Shown here: positions 33,897-41,832 of the stretch, piece after piece
How the letters are laid out: each line of letters begins with the position of its first letter
Position numbering within the stretch: the stretch's first letter is position 1
Assembly (NCBI GenBank): GCA_022072025.1
Contig: JAJVIP010000007.1
Coordinates: 124,001-188,000, forward strand
Length of the DNA stretch: 64,000 bases
Source: Elusimicrobiota bacterium
Lineage (GTDB): Bacteria > Elusimicrobiota > Elusimicrobia > F11
Direction of reading: 5' to 3'
Notes under the pieces: model-generated
Database searches by the model: none
The model's input: only the letters and a program-made list of their open reading frames with translations
Told to the model about the DNA's origin: nothing
Program-made: the position numbers and the translations under genes

Positions 33897-36053
33897 CTAC
33901 ATCCAGAACTTGTCTTCAAGCGATTTGAGATCAGCCTCATCCGATGTATTTTTCTTGTGTTGATCCCTGGGTTTGGACGCCAACGCCAATTCTTTTTCAG
34001 TCACCTGCGACATGCGCATGCCGAAAAGACTGTTGGGGTCAAAGGCCTTTTTAATGGTTCGGTGAATTTCCCTAAAAATAAAGGGTTGAGGGTTTTCCTC
34101 AAATTTTTGCGAAGGCGCAGGCATGGGAAACAATCTCAAAGTCACATCCACAATAATGCCAAGCGTTCCCCACGAGCCCAACAACAATTTCGCGACGTCA
34201 TAACCGGCCACATTCTTCATGGTTTTGGCCCCAAACTTCACCAACTCACCTGTTGGAAGTAGGACCCGCATTCCCAAAATCTGATCCCGCAAGGCGGGAA
34301 AAAGGCTCGAGCGGGTCGCGAGAATGCCACCCACGGTTCCATGTCCACTCATCCACAAGAATCGATTTTCTTTTTCGATGATTTCTTTCACAGCCGTCAA
34401 AACCGCGCCAGCTTGAACGGTCAACGTGAAATTGGATTGATCGAAATCCACAATGGCCGACAAATTTTTCATGCTGAGTTGTATTCGTTCAGGCAAATTA
34501 AATTTGGATTGCGTCCCTTCCACGCCAAAATTTTGTTTTCGATGAGAAAATTCTGTGACTTTCTCAACCAATTCTTTTTCGCTATTGAGACTCACAGCTT
34601 TTTCAGGCAAAGCGCTCACTTCATCTTTTGAAGCGGACTTATCTCCAGCGGTTGTCGATTTGCTGACCAAAGGAATCAATTTATCAGGATTACACAGATT
34701 TTCAGGATCAAAGGCATTTTTCAATCGACGAAAAAGTAACAGAGTCTCTCGTGAAAACAGCCATTTCATGGCCTCTCGCTTATCAGTGCCGATTCCATGC
34801 TCGCCAGAAATGGTCCCTCCCAAATCAACACAGACCTTGAGCATTTTCTGGCCCGCCTCTTTGACAATTTTCGTGTGTTCCTTGTTGCGCTCATCGAAAA
34901 TAATTTGCGGATGAAGATTGCCATCTCCCGCATGAAACAAGAGAGCCACGCGAAGACCCGCCTCTTCCGCGATCCTTTTTATTTGCCTGAGCGCCTCAGG
35001 AAGTTGAGTCCGAGGAACAGCCCCATCCTCGACCAAAACATTGGGCGCCAAGCGGGCCATGGCCGGGTAAGCACCTCGTCGGCCTTCCCACAATTTGGCT
35101 CTCTCCTCCTCGCTTTTGGCAAACTTGAATTCCAATCGGTTTTTTTTCCGACACACCTGATCGATTTTTTCCATTTGCAGGTCCAATTCTTGGGGCGTTT
35201 CCCCATCCACTTCAATGAGGAGAACCGCTTCCGCGCCGAGCGGATACCCCGCGTGGGCAAAAGCTTCCACCGCGGCGATGGTGGTTTTATCCATTGCCTC
35301 GAGAGTAGCCGGCAGAAGTCCGCTCGCGATGATATCGGTCACAGACTCAATGGCCTCTTCAATCGAGCCAAAGCTAACCAACATGGTGCGAATGACTTTG
35401 GGTTGAGGGAGAAGTTTTAAACGAATGCGCGTGGCGATTCCCAACGTCCCCTCCGAACCCACCAAAAAACCCAAAATGTCATACCCCGGGTCGTCCAACT
35501 TAAAATGCATGCGTTCCCCACTGGGGAAAACCCAATCCAACCCAGCCACAAAGTTAGAAGTGACCCCATATTTCAAACAGTGCGGACCTCCCGCATTCGT
35601 GGCCACATTGCCCCCAATTGTGCACGCCTTTTGGCTTCCAGGATCAGGCGGGTAAAAAAGACCGTCGGGAGAAACTCTTTGTTGGAGTTGCAGATTGATC
35701 ACACCTGGCTCCACTAGAATTTCACGTTTTTCTTTTTCAAATTTTATGACTCGGTTGAGTTTCGCAAGCCCAATAACAACCCCTCCTTGCAGGGCCACTG
35801 GCCCCCCACACAAACTGGTGGCGGCGCCGCGTGCCACAAACGGTTTTTTATTTTTGAAGAGGACCCCCACCACAAGCGCTACTTGATCGGAGGTTTCAGG
35901 AAGGACCACTGCGGAGGGGATAGCACGATCCAAAGCGGAATCAAAAGAATACAGGAACAAGTCAGACGGGCTGGTTAAAACATTTTTTTCTCCGACAATT
36001 TGTTTGAGCTGATCAATGATCTGACTATTTAGAACAGGAGCGGAGAGGGACAT
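33897..36053 (-). CDS. Fused GlcD-GlcE FAD-linked oxidase
   Basis: A 718-residue protein. Residues 1-470 are a full GlcD-type VAO/PCMH flavoprotein (PFVARGAATSLCGG, GGNVATNAGGPHCLKYG, VGSEGTLGIAT, then HAGDGNLHP and GTISGEHGIG near the C-terminal end of the domain). After a charged linker, residues about 500-690 repeat only the FAD-binding half, as GlcE does (MSGHGTVGGILATRSS, TMKNVAGYDVAKLLLGSWG). GlcD and GlcE are usually separate genes. It heads the operon GlcDE-GlcF-HEAT. TATAAT ends 10 nt before the ATG and no Shine-Dalgarno is present. Confidence 0.88.
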   Translation of the reverse strand: MSLSAPVLNSQIIDQLKQIVGEKNVLTSPSDLFLYSFDSALDRAIPSAVVLPETSDQVALVVGVLFKNKKPFVARGAATSLCGGPVALQGGVVIGLAKLNRVIKFEKEKREILVEPGVINLQLQQRVSPDGLFYPPDPGSQKACTIGGNVATNAGGPHCLKYGVTSNFVAGLDWVFPSGERMHFKLDDPGYDILGFLVGSEGTLGIATRIRLKLLPQPKVIRTMLVSFGSIEEAIESVTDIIASGLLPATLEAMDKTTIAAVEAFAHAGYPLGAEAVLLIEVDGETPQELDLQMEKIDQVCRKKNRLEFKFAKSEEERAKLWEGRRGAYPAMARLAPNVLVEDGAVPRTQLPEALRQIKRIAEEAGLRVALLFHAGDGNLHPQIIFDERNKEHTKIVKEAGQKMLKVCVDLGGTISGEHGIGTDKREAMKWLFSRETLLLFRRLKNAFDPENLCNPDKLIPLVSKSTTAGDKSASKDEVSALPEKAVSLNSEKELVEKVTEFSHRKQNFGVEGTQSKFNLPERIQLSMKNLSAIVDFDQSNFTLTVQAGAVLTAVKEIIEKENRFLWMSGHGTVGGILATRSSLFPALRDQILGMRVLLPTGELVKFGAKTMKNVAGYDVAKLLLGSWGTLGIIVDVTLRLFPMPAPSQKFEENPQPFIFREIHRTIKKAFDPNSLFGMRMSQVTEKELALASKPRDQHKKNTSDEADLKSLEDKFWM

Positions 36054-36063
36054 GTTGGTCGGA

Positions 36064-36069
36064 ATTATA
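36064..36069 (-). promoter_or_regulatory. -10 element of the GlcDE-GlcF operon
   Basis: TATAAT on the minus strand, 10 nt before the ATG at 36053; TTGAGT stands 19 nt upstream as a possible -35. The leader would be about 3 nt. Confidence 0.5.
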
Positions 36070-36100
36070 ACCGGAAAATGACGCCAAAACTCAAGAATTA

Positions 36101-36143
36101 CCCACCCCTAACCCAACCTCGAAGGAGGTGGGTTAAGGGTGGG
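36101..36143 (-). terminator. Long hairpin after ppdK (terminator or REP-like)
   Basis: Arms of 20 and 19 nt (36101-36120 and 36125-36143) with a 4-nt loop pair almost fully: one wobble/mismatch and one bulge. It lies 15 nt after the ppdK stop. The minus-strand continuation TAATTCTTGAGTTTT is only moderately U-rich. The CCCACCC..TAACCC arms resemble widespread REP-like hairpins. Confidence 0.65.
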
Positions 36144-36157
36144 AACATATTCAATTT

Positions 36158-38806
36158 TTATTTATTGGAGTACTTGGTTTTCCCTTCGATGACGGCTTGT
36201 GCGCCAGCCAAACGGGCAATGGGAACACGGAATGGACTCGCCGATACATAGGAAAAGCCTGATCGGTAACAGAATTTCACGGATTCCGAATCTCCCCCAT
36301 GCTCGCCGCAGATGCCCACTTTCAGATCTTTTTTCACTTTACGCGCGCTGGTGATCGCATGATTGATGAGTTTTCCAACTCCTGTTTGATCCAAGGTTTG
36401 GAACGGATCTTCTTTGAATATTTTTTTGTCCATATAAACCTTAATGAATTTTCCAGCGTCATCTCGAGAGAAACCGAGGGTCATTTGCGTTAAGTCATTG
36501 GTTCCAAACGAGAAGAAATCCGCGCTTTGAGCGATTTCATCGGCCACCATGGCAGCCCGAGGAACCTCGATCATGGTCCCAACCGTATAGGCCACTTTGA
36601 CTCCCAATTCCTTCATGACTTCATGAGCCACACGATCGATAATCGCGCGTTGGTCTTTGAGTTCGTTTGAAAAACCCACGAGGGGCACCATAATTTCCGG
36701 GGAACATTTCACTTTTTCCTTGGCCAACTCGCACGCCGCGGTGATGATCGCTTTGGCCTGCATTTCGGTAATTTCCGGATAGGTAATACCCAACCGGCAA
36801 CCCCGATGACCCAACATCGGGTTAAACTCATGGAGTTCTCCCGCCTTCTGCCAGATTTTTTCCTTGGGGATTCCGATTTTGTGAGAAAGTGCTTCGGAAT
36901 CCGCTTCAGTTTTTGGCAAGAACTCATGAAGAGGTGGATCGATGAGCCGAATGGTCACAGGTTGACCCTTCATTTCTTTAAAAAGTCCTTTGAAGTCTTC
37001 TTTTTGGAAATGAAACAATTTTTCAAGCGCAGTCCGACGAGCTTCCAACGTATCGGCCACAATCATTTCCTGCATAATGGGAAGTCTTTCTTCCGCAAAG
37101 AACATATGTTCCGTTCGGCACAACCCAATTCCTTGGGCGCCAAAACGCATGGCTTGAATGGCATCGCGTGGAATATCCGCATTGGCTCGAACTTTGATGC
37201 TTCGAATCGCATCGGCCCATTTCATGAACTCGGCAAATTCATCTGACAATTGAGCTTCTTTGGTTTCCACCTTTCCGTCAATGACCCGGCCGGTAGAACC
37301 GTCAATGGTCAACCAATCGTTCTCGCGAATGGTGGTTCCATTGATGTTGAATTGTTTGGCTTCTTCGTCCACGCGAATGGTTTCACATCCCGAAACGCAG
37401 GGTTTGCCCATCCCACGCGCAACAACGGCCGCATGTGAAGTCATTCCACCCCGGGCAGTTAAAATGCCGCGAGCCGCATCCATTCCATGAATATCATCCG
37501 GATTGGTTTCCGTTCGAACAAGAATAATAGGTTCCGATCCGCCACGCTCGGCAGCCGCATCGGCGGTAAAGACAACTTTTCCTGTGGCAGCTCCCGGAGA
37601 GGCTGGAAGTCCTGAGGTCAGCACTTTAATTTTGGCTGAGGGATCAATAACCGGATGAAGCAGTTGGTTGATTTGGTCCGGTTCCACCCGCATGAGTGCT
37701 TCTTCCTTCGAGATGAGTTTCTCTTTCACCATGGCGACTGCAATTTTCACAGCGGCTTGCGCGGTCCGCTTACCGTTTCTCGTTTGAAGCATGTAAAGTT
37801 TCCCTTTCTCAAAGGTAAACTCGAAGTCTTGAACATCACGGTAATGTTTTTCCAACTTGGCAGTGATGCTGCGGAGTTCCGCATACACCTTGGGCATATC
37901 GTTCTCAAGTTCGCGAATGGGTTTTGGGGTGCGAATGCCAGCCACCACGTCTTCACCCTGGGCGTTGGTCAAATATTCGCCATAGAATTCTTTGACGCCT
38001 GTGGAGGGATTTCTCGTAAATCCAACACCTGTGCCGGAGTCGTTGCCCATATTTCCAAACACCATGGATTGCACGTTCACGGCCGTTCCCAAATCGTCAG
38101 AGATCTTATTGAGTTTTCGGTAGGTGATGGCGCGTTCATTCATCCATGAACGGAAAACGGCGTTACGGGCCCCAACCAATTGCTCCCATGGGTCCTGAGG
38201 AAATTCTTTCCCTGTCCCTTGATGGAACAACGCTTTGAAACGAGATACGGCTTCTTTCAAATCGTCTGTGGTGAGTTCGGTATCGAGCTGGACCCCTTTC
38301 GCCCGTTTAATCGACTGCAGTTCATGTTCACACTTTTCTTTGGGAACTTCAAAAACAACGTCGCCAAACATCATGATGAAACGACGATAGGCGTCCCACG
38401 CAAAACGGGGATTTCCTGTTCCCGCCGCCAAACCTTCCACCGCTTCGTCATTGAGACCCAAGTTGAGAATGGTGTCCATCATTCCTGGCATCGAAAATTT
38501 CGCGCCGGACCGAACTGACACGAGCAAGGGGTTTTTATTGTCACCAAATTGTTTCCCGGCCGTTTTTTCCAGTTTGGCCATGGCTTCTTTCATTTGACCG
38601 TCGAAATCCTTGGGAAGTTTTCTGCCGTTCGCATAGTAATAACGGCACACGTCCGTTGTGATGGTAAATCCCGGAGGAACGGGCACGCCCGAGGAGGACA
38701 TTTCCGCCAGTCCCGCTCCTTTACCTCCGAGTAAATCTTTCATTTTTCCGTTGCCATCGGCTTTGCCACCGCCGAATGAATATATGTACTTCACTTTCTT
38801 TGCCAT
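36158..38806 (-). CDS. ppdK: Pyruvate, phosphate dikinase
   Basis: PPDK reversibly makes phosphoenolpyruvate from pyruvate, ATP and phosphate; in fermentative bacteria it often works as a PPi-linked glycolytic enzyme. Seen in 882 residues (usual length): the nucleotide-binding N-terminal domain (LLGGKGAGLAEMSS, VSVRSGAKFSMPGMMDT), the phospho-histidine swivelling domain with GGMTSHAAVVARGMGKPCV, and the C-terminal PEP-binding barrel (GLCRTEHMFF, MLGHRGCRLGITYPE, FFSFGTNDLTQ, CGEHGGDSESV). Shine-Dalgarno AAGGAG 12 nt upstream. Monocistronic: a hairpin follows, and 162 bp without recognised features separate it from the Yip1-like gene. Confidence 0.96.
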   Translation of the reverse strand: MAKKVKYIYSFGGGKADGNGKMKDLLGGKGAGLAEMSSSGVPVPPGFTITTDVCRYYYANGRKLPKDFDGQMKEAMAKLEKTAGKQFGDNKNPLLVSVRSGAKFSMPGMMDTILNLGLNDEAVEGLAAGTGNPRFAWDAYRRFIMMFGDVVFEVPKEKCEHELQSIKRAKGVQLDTELTTDDLKEAVSRFKALFHQGTGKEFPQDPWEQLVGARNAVFRSWMNERAITYRKLNKISDDLGTAVNVQSMVFGNMGNDSGTGVGFTRNPSTGVKEFYGEYLTNAQGEDVVAGIRTPKPIRELENDMPKVYAELRSITAKLEKHYRDVQDFEFTFEKGKLYMLQTRNGKRTAQAAVKIAVAMVKEKLISKEEALMRVEPDQINQLLHPVIDPSAKIKVLTSGLPASPGAATGKVVFTADAAAERGGSEPIILVRTETNPDDIHGMDAARGILTARGGMTSHAAVVARGMGKPCVSGCETIRVDEEAKQFNINGTTIRENDWLTIDGSTGRVIDGKVETKEAQLSDEFAEFMKWADAIRSIKVRANADIPRDAIQAMRFGAQGIGLCRTEHMFFAEERLPIMQEMIVADTLEARRTALEKLFHFQKEDFKGLFKEMKGQPVTIRLIDPPLHEFLPKTEADSEALSHKIGIPKEKIWQKAGELHEFNPMLGHRGCRLGITYPEITEMQAKAIITAACELAKEKVKCSPEIMVPLVGFSNELKDQRAIIDRVAHEVMKELGVKVAYTVGTMIEVPRAAMVADEIAQSADFFSFGTNDLTQMTLGFSRDDAGKFIKVYMDKKIFKEDPFQTLDQTGVGKLINHAITSARKVKKDLKVGICGEHGGDSESVKFCYRSGFSYVSASPFRVPIARLAGAQAVIEGKTKYSNK

Positions 38807-38968
38807 AACTTTTTAGTCTCCTTAACCATTACCTCAGTAACAATTTAAATTCTCTACACACCTATAACTTGAGTCGTTTTCGCCCCAACAGGCTCCTTGG
38901 CCGGGAGGGAAACATGCCTCAAATAAATGCGGAACCGCACACCCTTATGAGATTAGGGAAGAACCTCT

Positions 38969-39679
38969 TTACTTCTTGGGTTGATCGGCCTTGGCCTTCT
39001 CGGTGAGTTCCTTCAGCTGTTCTTCAAGCTTATCACTGGCTTCTCCCAAATCATCAGTCGCCGCGCCAAATTCTCCCGCGCCAAATTCTCCAAATTCACC
39101 AGGGTTCGTTCCAAGCTGACGTTGAGCGGCCATTCGGGCAACAAGACCCAATGAAAACAAGAAAGCGAAGAGGACACCACAAGTCACCCACGTTCTAACC
39201 GGCGGCGTATCGCGAATAATAATAATGCCGCGAATCATGACCACCGTCCCCCAAATAAAGATCAGAATGCCCAGCCATTGCCCAACTTTGGGGATGGGAG
39301 ATAAAAGTGACGACGCGGGAGAAAAGGCCGACACAAGAGCCCACAGACGATAGGAGGTTTTATACTGAGGAACCGTTCCCCTGAGAATTCCGTCAACCAA
39401 AGCCCAGATAAAAAATGCGCTGATAAAACTACTGATAAATAAAACCAAGGGAACCATCGGAGCGGCCAACCACGCGGCGGCTTTAGAAGCTCCGGCCAAG
39501 GCTGGGTTGGGAAGGAACATGCCGAAAACAGATGTAATAATTCCACTTAAAAGGCCCATAACAACAACAAAAATCATGGAGGAACCAATGGAGGCGTTCT
39601 CCCCTTCTTGCTTCACCGACTCCATCGTTTGCCACGGATGCAACCAGACCGCCACAAACTTACTGATGATGCTGTTCAT
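38969..39679 (-). CDS. Yip1-domain membrane protein
   Basis: A 236-residue integral membrane protein with five hydrophobic helices in residues about 30-180 (SMIFVVVMGLLSGIITSVFG; PMVPLVLFISSFISAFFIWA), the Yip1-like pattern. The N-terminus (FVAVWLHPWQTMESVKQEGE) is typical of bacterial Yip1-family proteins, and the C-terminal 50 residues form a Gly/Glu-rich stretch and a charged coiled coil. Function unknown in bacteria. It follows cysH by 18 nt with a good Shine-Dalgarno (GAGGAG), so it is the last gene of the sulfur/adhesin unit. Confidence 0.75.
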   Translation of the reverse strand: MNSIISKFVAVWLHPWQTMESVKQEGENASIGSSMIFVVVMGLLSGIITSVFGMFLPNPALAGASKAAAWLAAPMVPLVLFISSFISAFFIWALVDGILRGTVPQYKTSYRLWALVSAFSPASSLLSPIPKVGQWLGILIFIWGTVVMIRGIIIIRDTPPVRTWVTCGVLFAFLFSLGLVARMAAQRQLGTNPGEFGEFGAGEFGAATDDLGEASDKLEEQLKELTEKAKADQPKK

Positions 39680-39697
39680 ATATTTCTCCTCATAGGT

Positions 39698-40384
39698 TTA
39701 AGATTTTCTCTCTAAGAATGTGTGAATACCACATTCTTTCTTGCTTAGACCCGCCCAACGGCCACTTCGTTCGCCTTCCCCCGCCGCCGGCAGGCTGGTG
39801 CAGGGTTCGCATCCGATGCTGGTATAACCTTTTTCCCAGAGAGGATGGAACGGCAACTGATGTTCTTTCATATACGAATAAATTTGTTTGCCGCTCCAAT
39901 TGGCGAGCGGGTGCACTTTTACCAAACCAGAGCGGTATTCCTCAACAATCCCGATGTTTTTTCGGGTTTCGCCTTGGGAGCGTCGAAGCCCGGCGATCCA
40001 ACAATCCAACCCTGCCAGGGACTTTTGCATCAAGTCCACCTTGGTTGCGTCGCAACAGATACCCGATGAATCGGTTCGTGCATCCAAATTCTTTTTCGTG
40101 ACAGCCATTTGTTCTGGAGAGGCTCTAAAAACTTTAAGATTCAGGTGAAATTTATTTCTCAACTCTTCCACGAATTCGTGAGTTTCTTTAAACAAAAAAC
40201 CCGTGTCCAAAAATAATATGGGAATGGACGGTTCGATTTGAGTGGCCATGTGGATCAGCGCCGCACTCTGGCCGCCAAACGAAGAAGAGAGTCCGACTCT
40301 TGGAGCATAGGTTTTAATGGCCCAGGTCAATATCTCCTGAGGCGAAGCGGATTCAAACTTTTTGTTGAGGTCTTGTATATTCAT
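39698..40384 (-). CDS. cysH: Adenylylsulfate (APS) reductase, CysH type
   Basis: CysH reduces (P)APS to sulfite with thioredoxin. In 228 residues: the PP-loop SSSFGGQSAALIH, LDTGFLFKET, the ICC pair at 110-111 and CEPC at 192-195, together a [4Fe-4S] site that marks APS- rather than PAPS-type reductases; and the catalytic C-terminal ECGIH (C218). RRSQGETR is the sulfonucleotide-binding arginine loop. The start overlaps the PHP gene by 32 nt. A Gly/Arg/Glu-rich insert (PAAGEGERSGRW) between CEPC and the tail lies where other CysH proteins are shorter. Confidence 0.9.
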   Translation of the reverse strand: MNIQDLNKKFESASPQEILTWAIKTYAPRVGLSSSFGGQSAALIHMATQIEPSIPILFLDTGFLFKETHEFVEELRNKFHLNLKVFRASPEQMAVTKKNLDARTDSSGICCDATKVDLMQKSLAGLDCWIAGLRRSQGETRKNIGIVEEYRSGLVKVHPLANWSGKQIYSYMKEHQLPFHPLWEKGYTSIGCEPCTSLPAAGEGERSGRWAGLSKKECGIHTFLERKS

Positions 40385-41216
40385 TTCTCTTTTCCAGCAA
40401 AGGCTCTAAAAATTCGTCGGGAACGTTTAAATGTCCGGTTCCAGTGCCAATTTTAATATGAGGTTTATTGTCTCCATGGAAATCCGATCCCCCCGTTCGA
40501 ATGAAACCGTACTTGGTTGCTATTCGCTCAAAATAAGCGGTTTGTTCCAAAGAATAACTGGGGTACACCGCCTCAATTCCATCCAATCCCCAGGAACGCC
40601 ATTCTTTGAGAGAAGATTCCAACGCTTCTGGCACCCGTTTGAGGAGGCCTGGGTGCGCCACTGAGGCGACAGCGCCAGCCTCATGGAGAAGATCAATGGC
40701 TTCACGAAGAGGGAGCTCATCTTTGGGATAATAAGCGGAACCATTGCTGCTCAAATAGCGGTCAAAAGCCTCTTGTAATGTTTTAACCACCCCTTTCTCA
40801 ATGAGAAGACGCGCGATATGGGGCCGACCGACGGTGGCGCTCCCCGCTACGCGGTACACATCTTCTTCATTGACCGATATGCCCAAAGATTGAAGTCGCT
40901 CCACAATTTTTTTGTTACGAACCCGTCGACCTTCGCACAGATAGGCCAACCGGCCTTCTAATTTCTCAAGAGGGCCTTCCAAAAAATACCCCAGCAGATG
41001 AACGGTCTGTCCGTTTTCCGTCGTGCTGAGCTCAACTCCCGGAATGGCCATGGCTTCATTGGCTTTGGCCCAAGCGAGAATATCATTGCGCCGCACGATG
41101 GTGTCATGATCGGTAATCGCAAAAGCAGTCAGCCGTAAATCGAGGCATTTCTCAAGAACCTGTTTCCATCCCCAAGTGCCATCGGAATCGCTGGTATGCA
41201 ATTGAAGGTCGATCAT
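40353..41216 (-). CDS. PHP-domain phosphoesterase (RNase AM/pAp phosphatase-like)
   Basis: A 287-residue stand-alone PHP protein of the YciV/TrpH group. Metal-binding motifs: LHTSDSDG (residues 6-13), ITDHDT, IPGVELSTTE, HLLGYF, SVAHPGLL and GSDFHGDNKPH. Related enzymes hydrolyse 3',5'-bisphosphonucleotides such as pAp or trim short RNAs from the 5' end. Lying between cysC and cysH (4-nt and 32-nt overlaps), it would suit removal of pAp formed when PAPS is used; this is inference from position. Length is usual for the family. Confidence 0.85.
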   Translation of the reverse strand: MIDLQLHTSDSDGTWGWKQVLEKCLDLRLTAFAITDHDTIVRRNDILAWAKANEAMAIPGVELSTTENGQTVHLLGYFLEGPLEKLEGRLAYLCEGRRVRNKKIVERLQSLGISVNEEDVYRVAGSATVGRPHIARLLIEKGVVKTLQEAFDRYLSSNGSAYYPKDELPLREAIDLLHEAGAVASVAHPGLLKRVPEALESSLKEWRSWGLDGIEAVYPSYSLEQTAYFERIATKYGFIRTGGSDFHGDNKPHIKIGTGTGHLNVPDEFLEPLLEKRNEYTRPQQKV

Positions 41217-41764
41217 GCTTGGGTGGACGCTCCCTCACGAGGAACACAGCCCTTTTGTTCGAGAAAAGAGAGGATTTTTCCAACACTTTGTTCGATTGTT
41301 TCCTTTTCAGAATTCACGGTGATATCGGCCTGGAGCGGAGGTTCATAAGGGTCGGAAACCCCGGTAAAATTTTTCACTTCCCCGGCCAACGCTTTTTTGT
41401 AAAGGCCTTTGACATCGCGTTCAGCCAATTTGTTAATTGAACATTCCACATAAATCTCTATAAAGTTACCGATGAGGGACCGATTGAATTCTCTGGCCTC
41501 GCGGTAAGGAGAAATGGCGGCAGAAATCGCCCAAATTCCATTGCGGGTGAGCAAATGGCACACATAGCCAATGCGTTTGATGTTGATGTCACGATCTTCT
41601 TTGCTGAAACTCAACCCCTTGCTCAAGTGGGTGCGAACCTCATCTCCATCCAGAACTTCAACTTTTTGCCCTCGCTTGCGCAATTCAACCGCAACACGTT
41701 CAGACAAGGTGGATTTCCCGGAACCGGAAAGGCCGGTGAACCATAAAGTGTAAGCCGTGGACAT
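41213..41764 (-). CDS. cysC: Adenylylsulfate kinase
   Basis: CysC phosphorylates APS to PAPS. Seen in 183 residues: P-loop GLSGSGKST (11-19), LDGDEVRTHLSKGLSFSKED, RDINIKRIGYVCHLL, then ISPYREARE and GLYKKALAGEVKNFTGVSDP, all typical. The start at 41764 is chosen for AAGGAG 10 nt upstream; the frame is open to 41833, where it would run into the PorV-like stop. A 68-nt gap follows the second PorV/TPR gene. No ATP sulfurylase (cysN/D or sat) lies in the window. Confidence 0.95.
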   Translation of the reverse strand: MSTAYTLWFTGLSGSGKSTLSERVAVELRKRGQKVEVLDGDEVRTHLSKGLSFSKEDRDINIKRIGYVCHLLTRNGIWAISAAISPYREAREFNRSLIGNFIEIYVECSINKLAERDVKGLYKKALAGEVKNFTGVSDPYEPPLQADITVNSEKETIEQSVGKILSFLEQKGCVPREGASTQA

Positions 41765-41832
41765 CAACACAATCTCCTTATTATTAAGTGAATGAGGGAC
41801 AAGGGTGGGGAAGCGGCCGGGATTATAGAACA

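Noticed and set aside
38807-38968. Terminator after the Yip1-like gene (TGCGGTTCCGCA followed by TTTATTT)
   Set aside because: The stem is only 4-5 bp with almost no loop; too weak to report.
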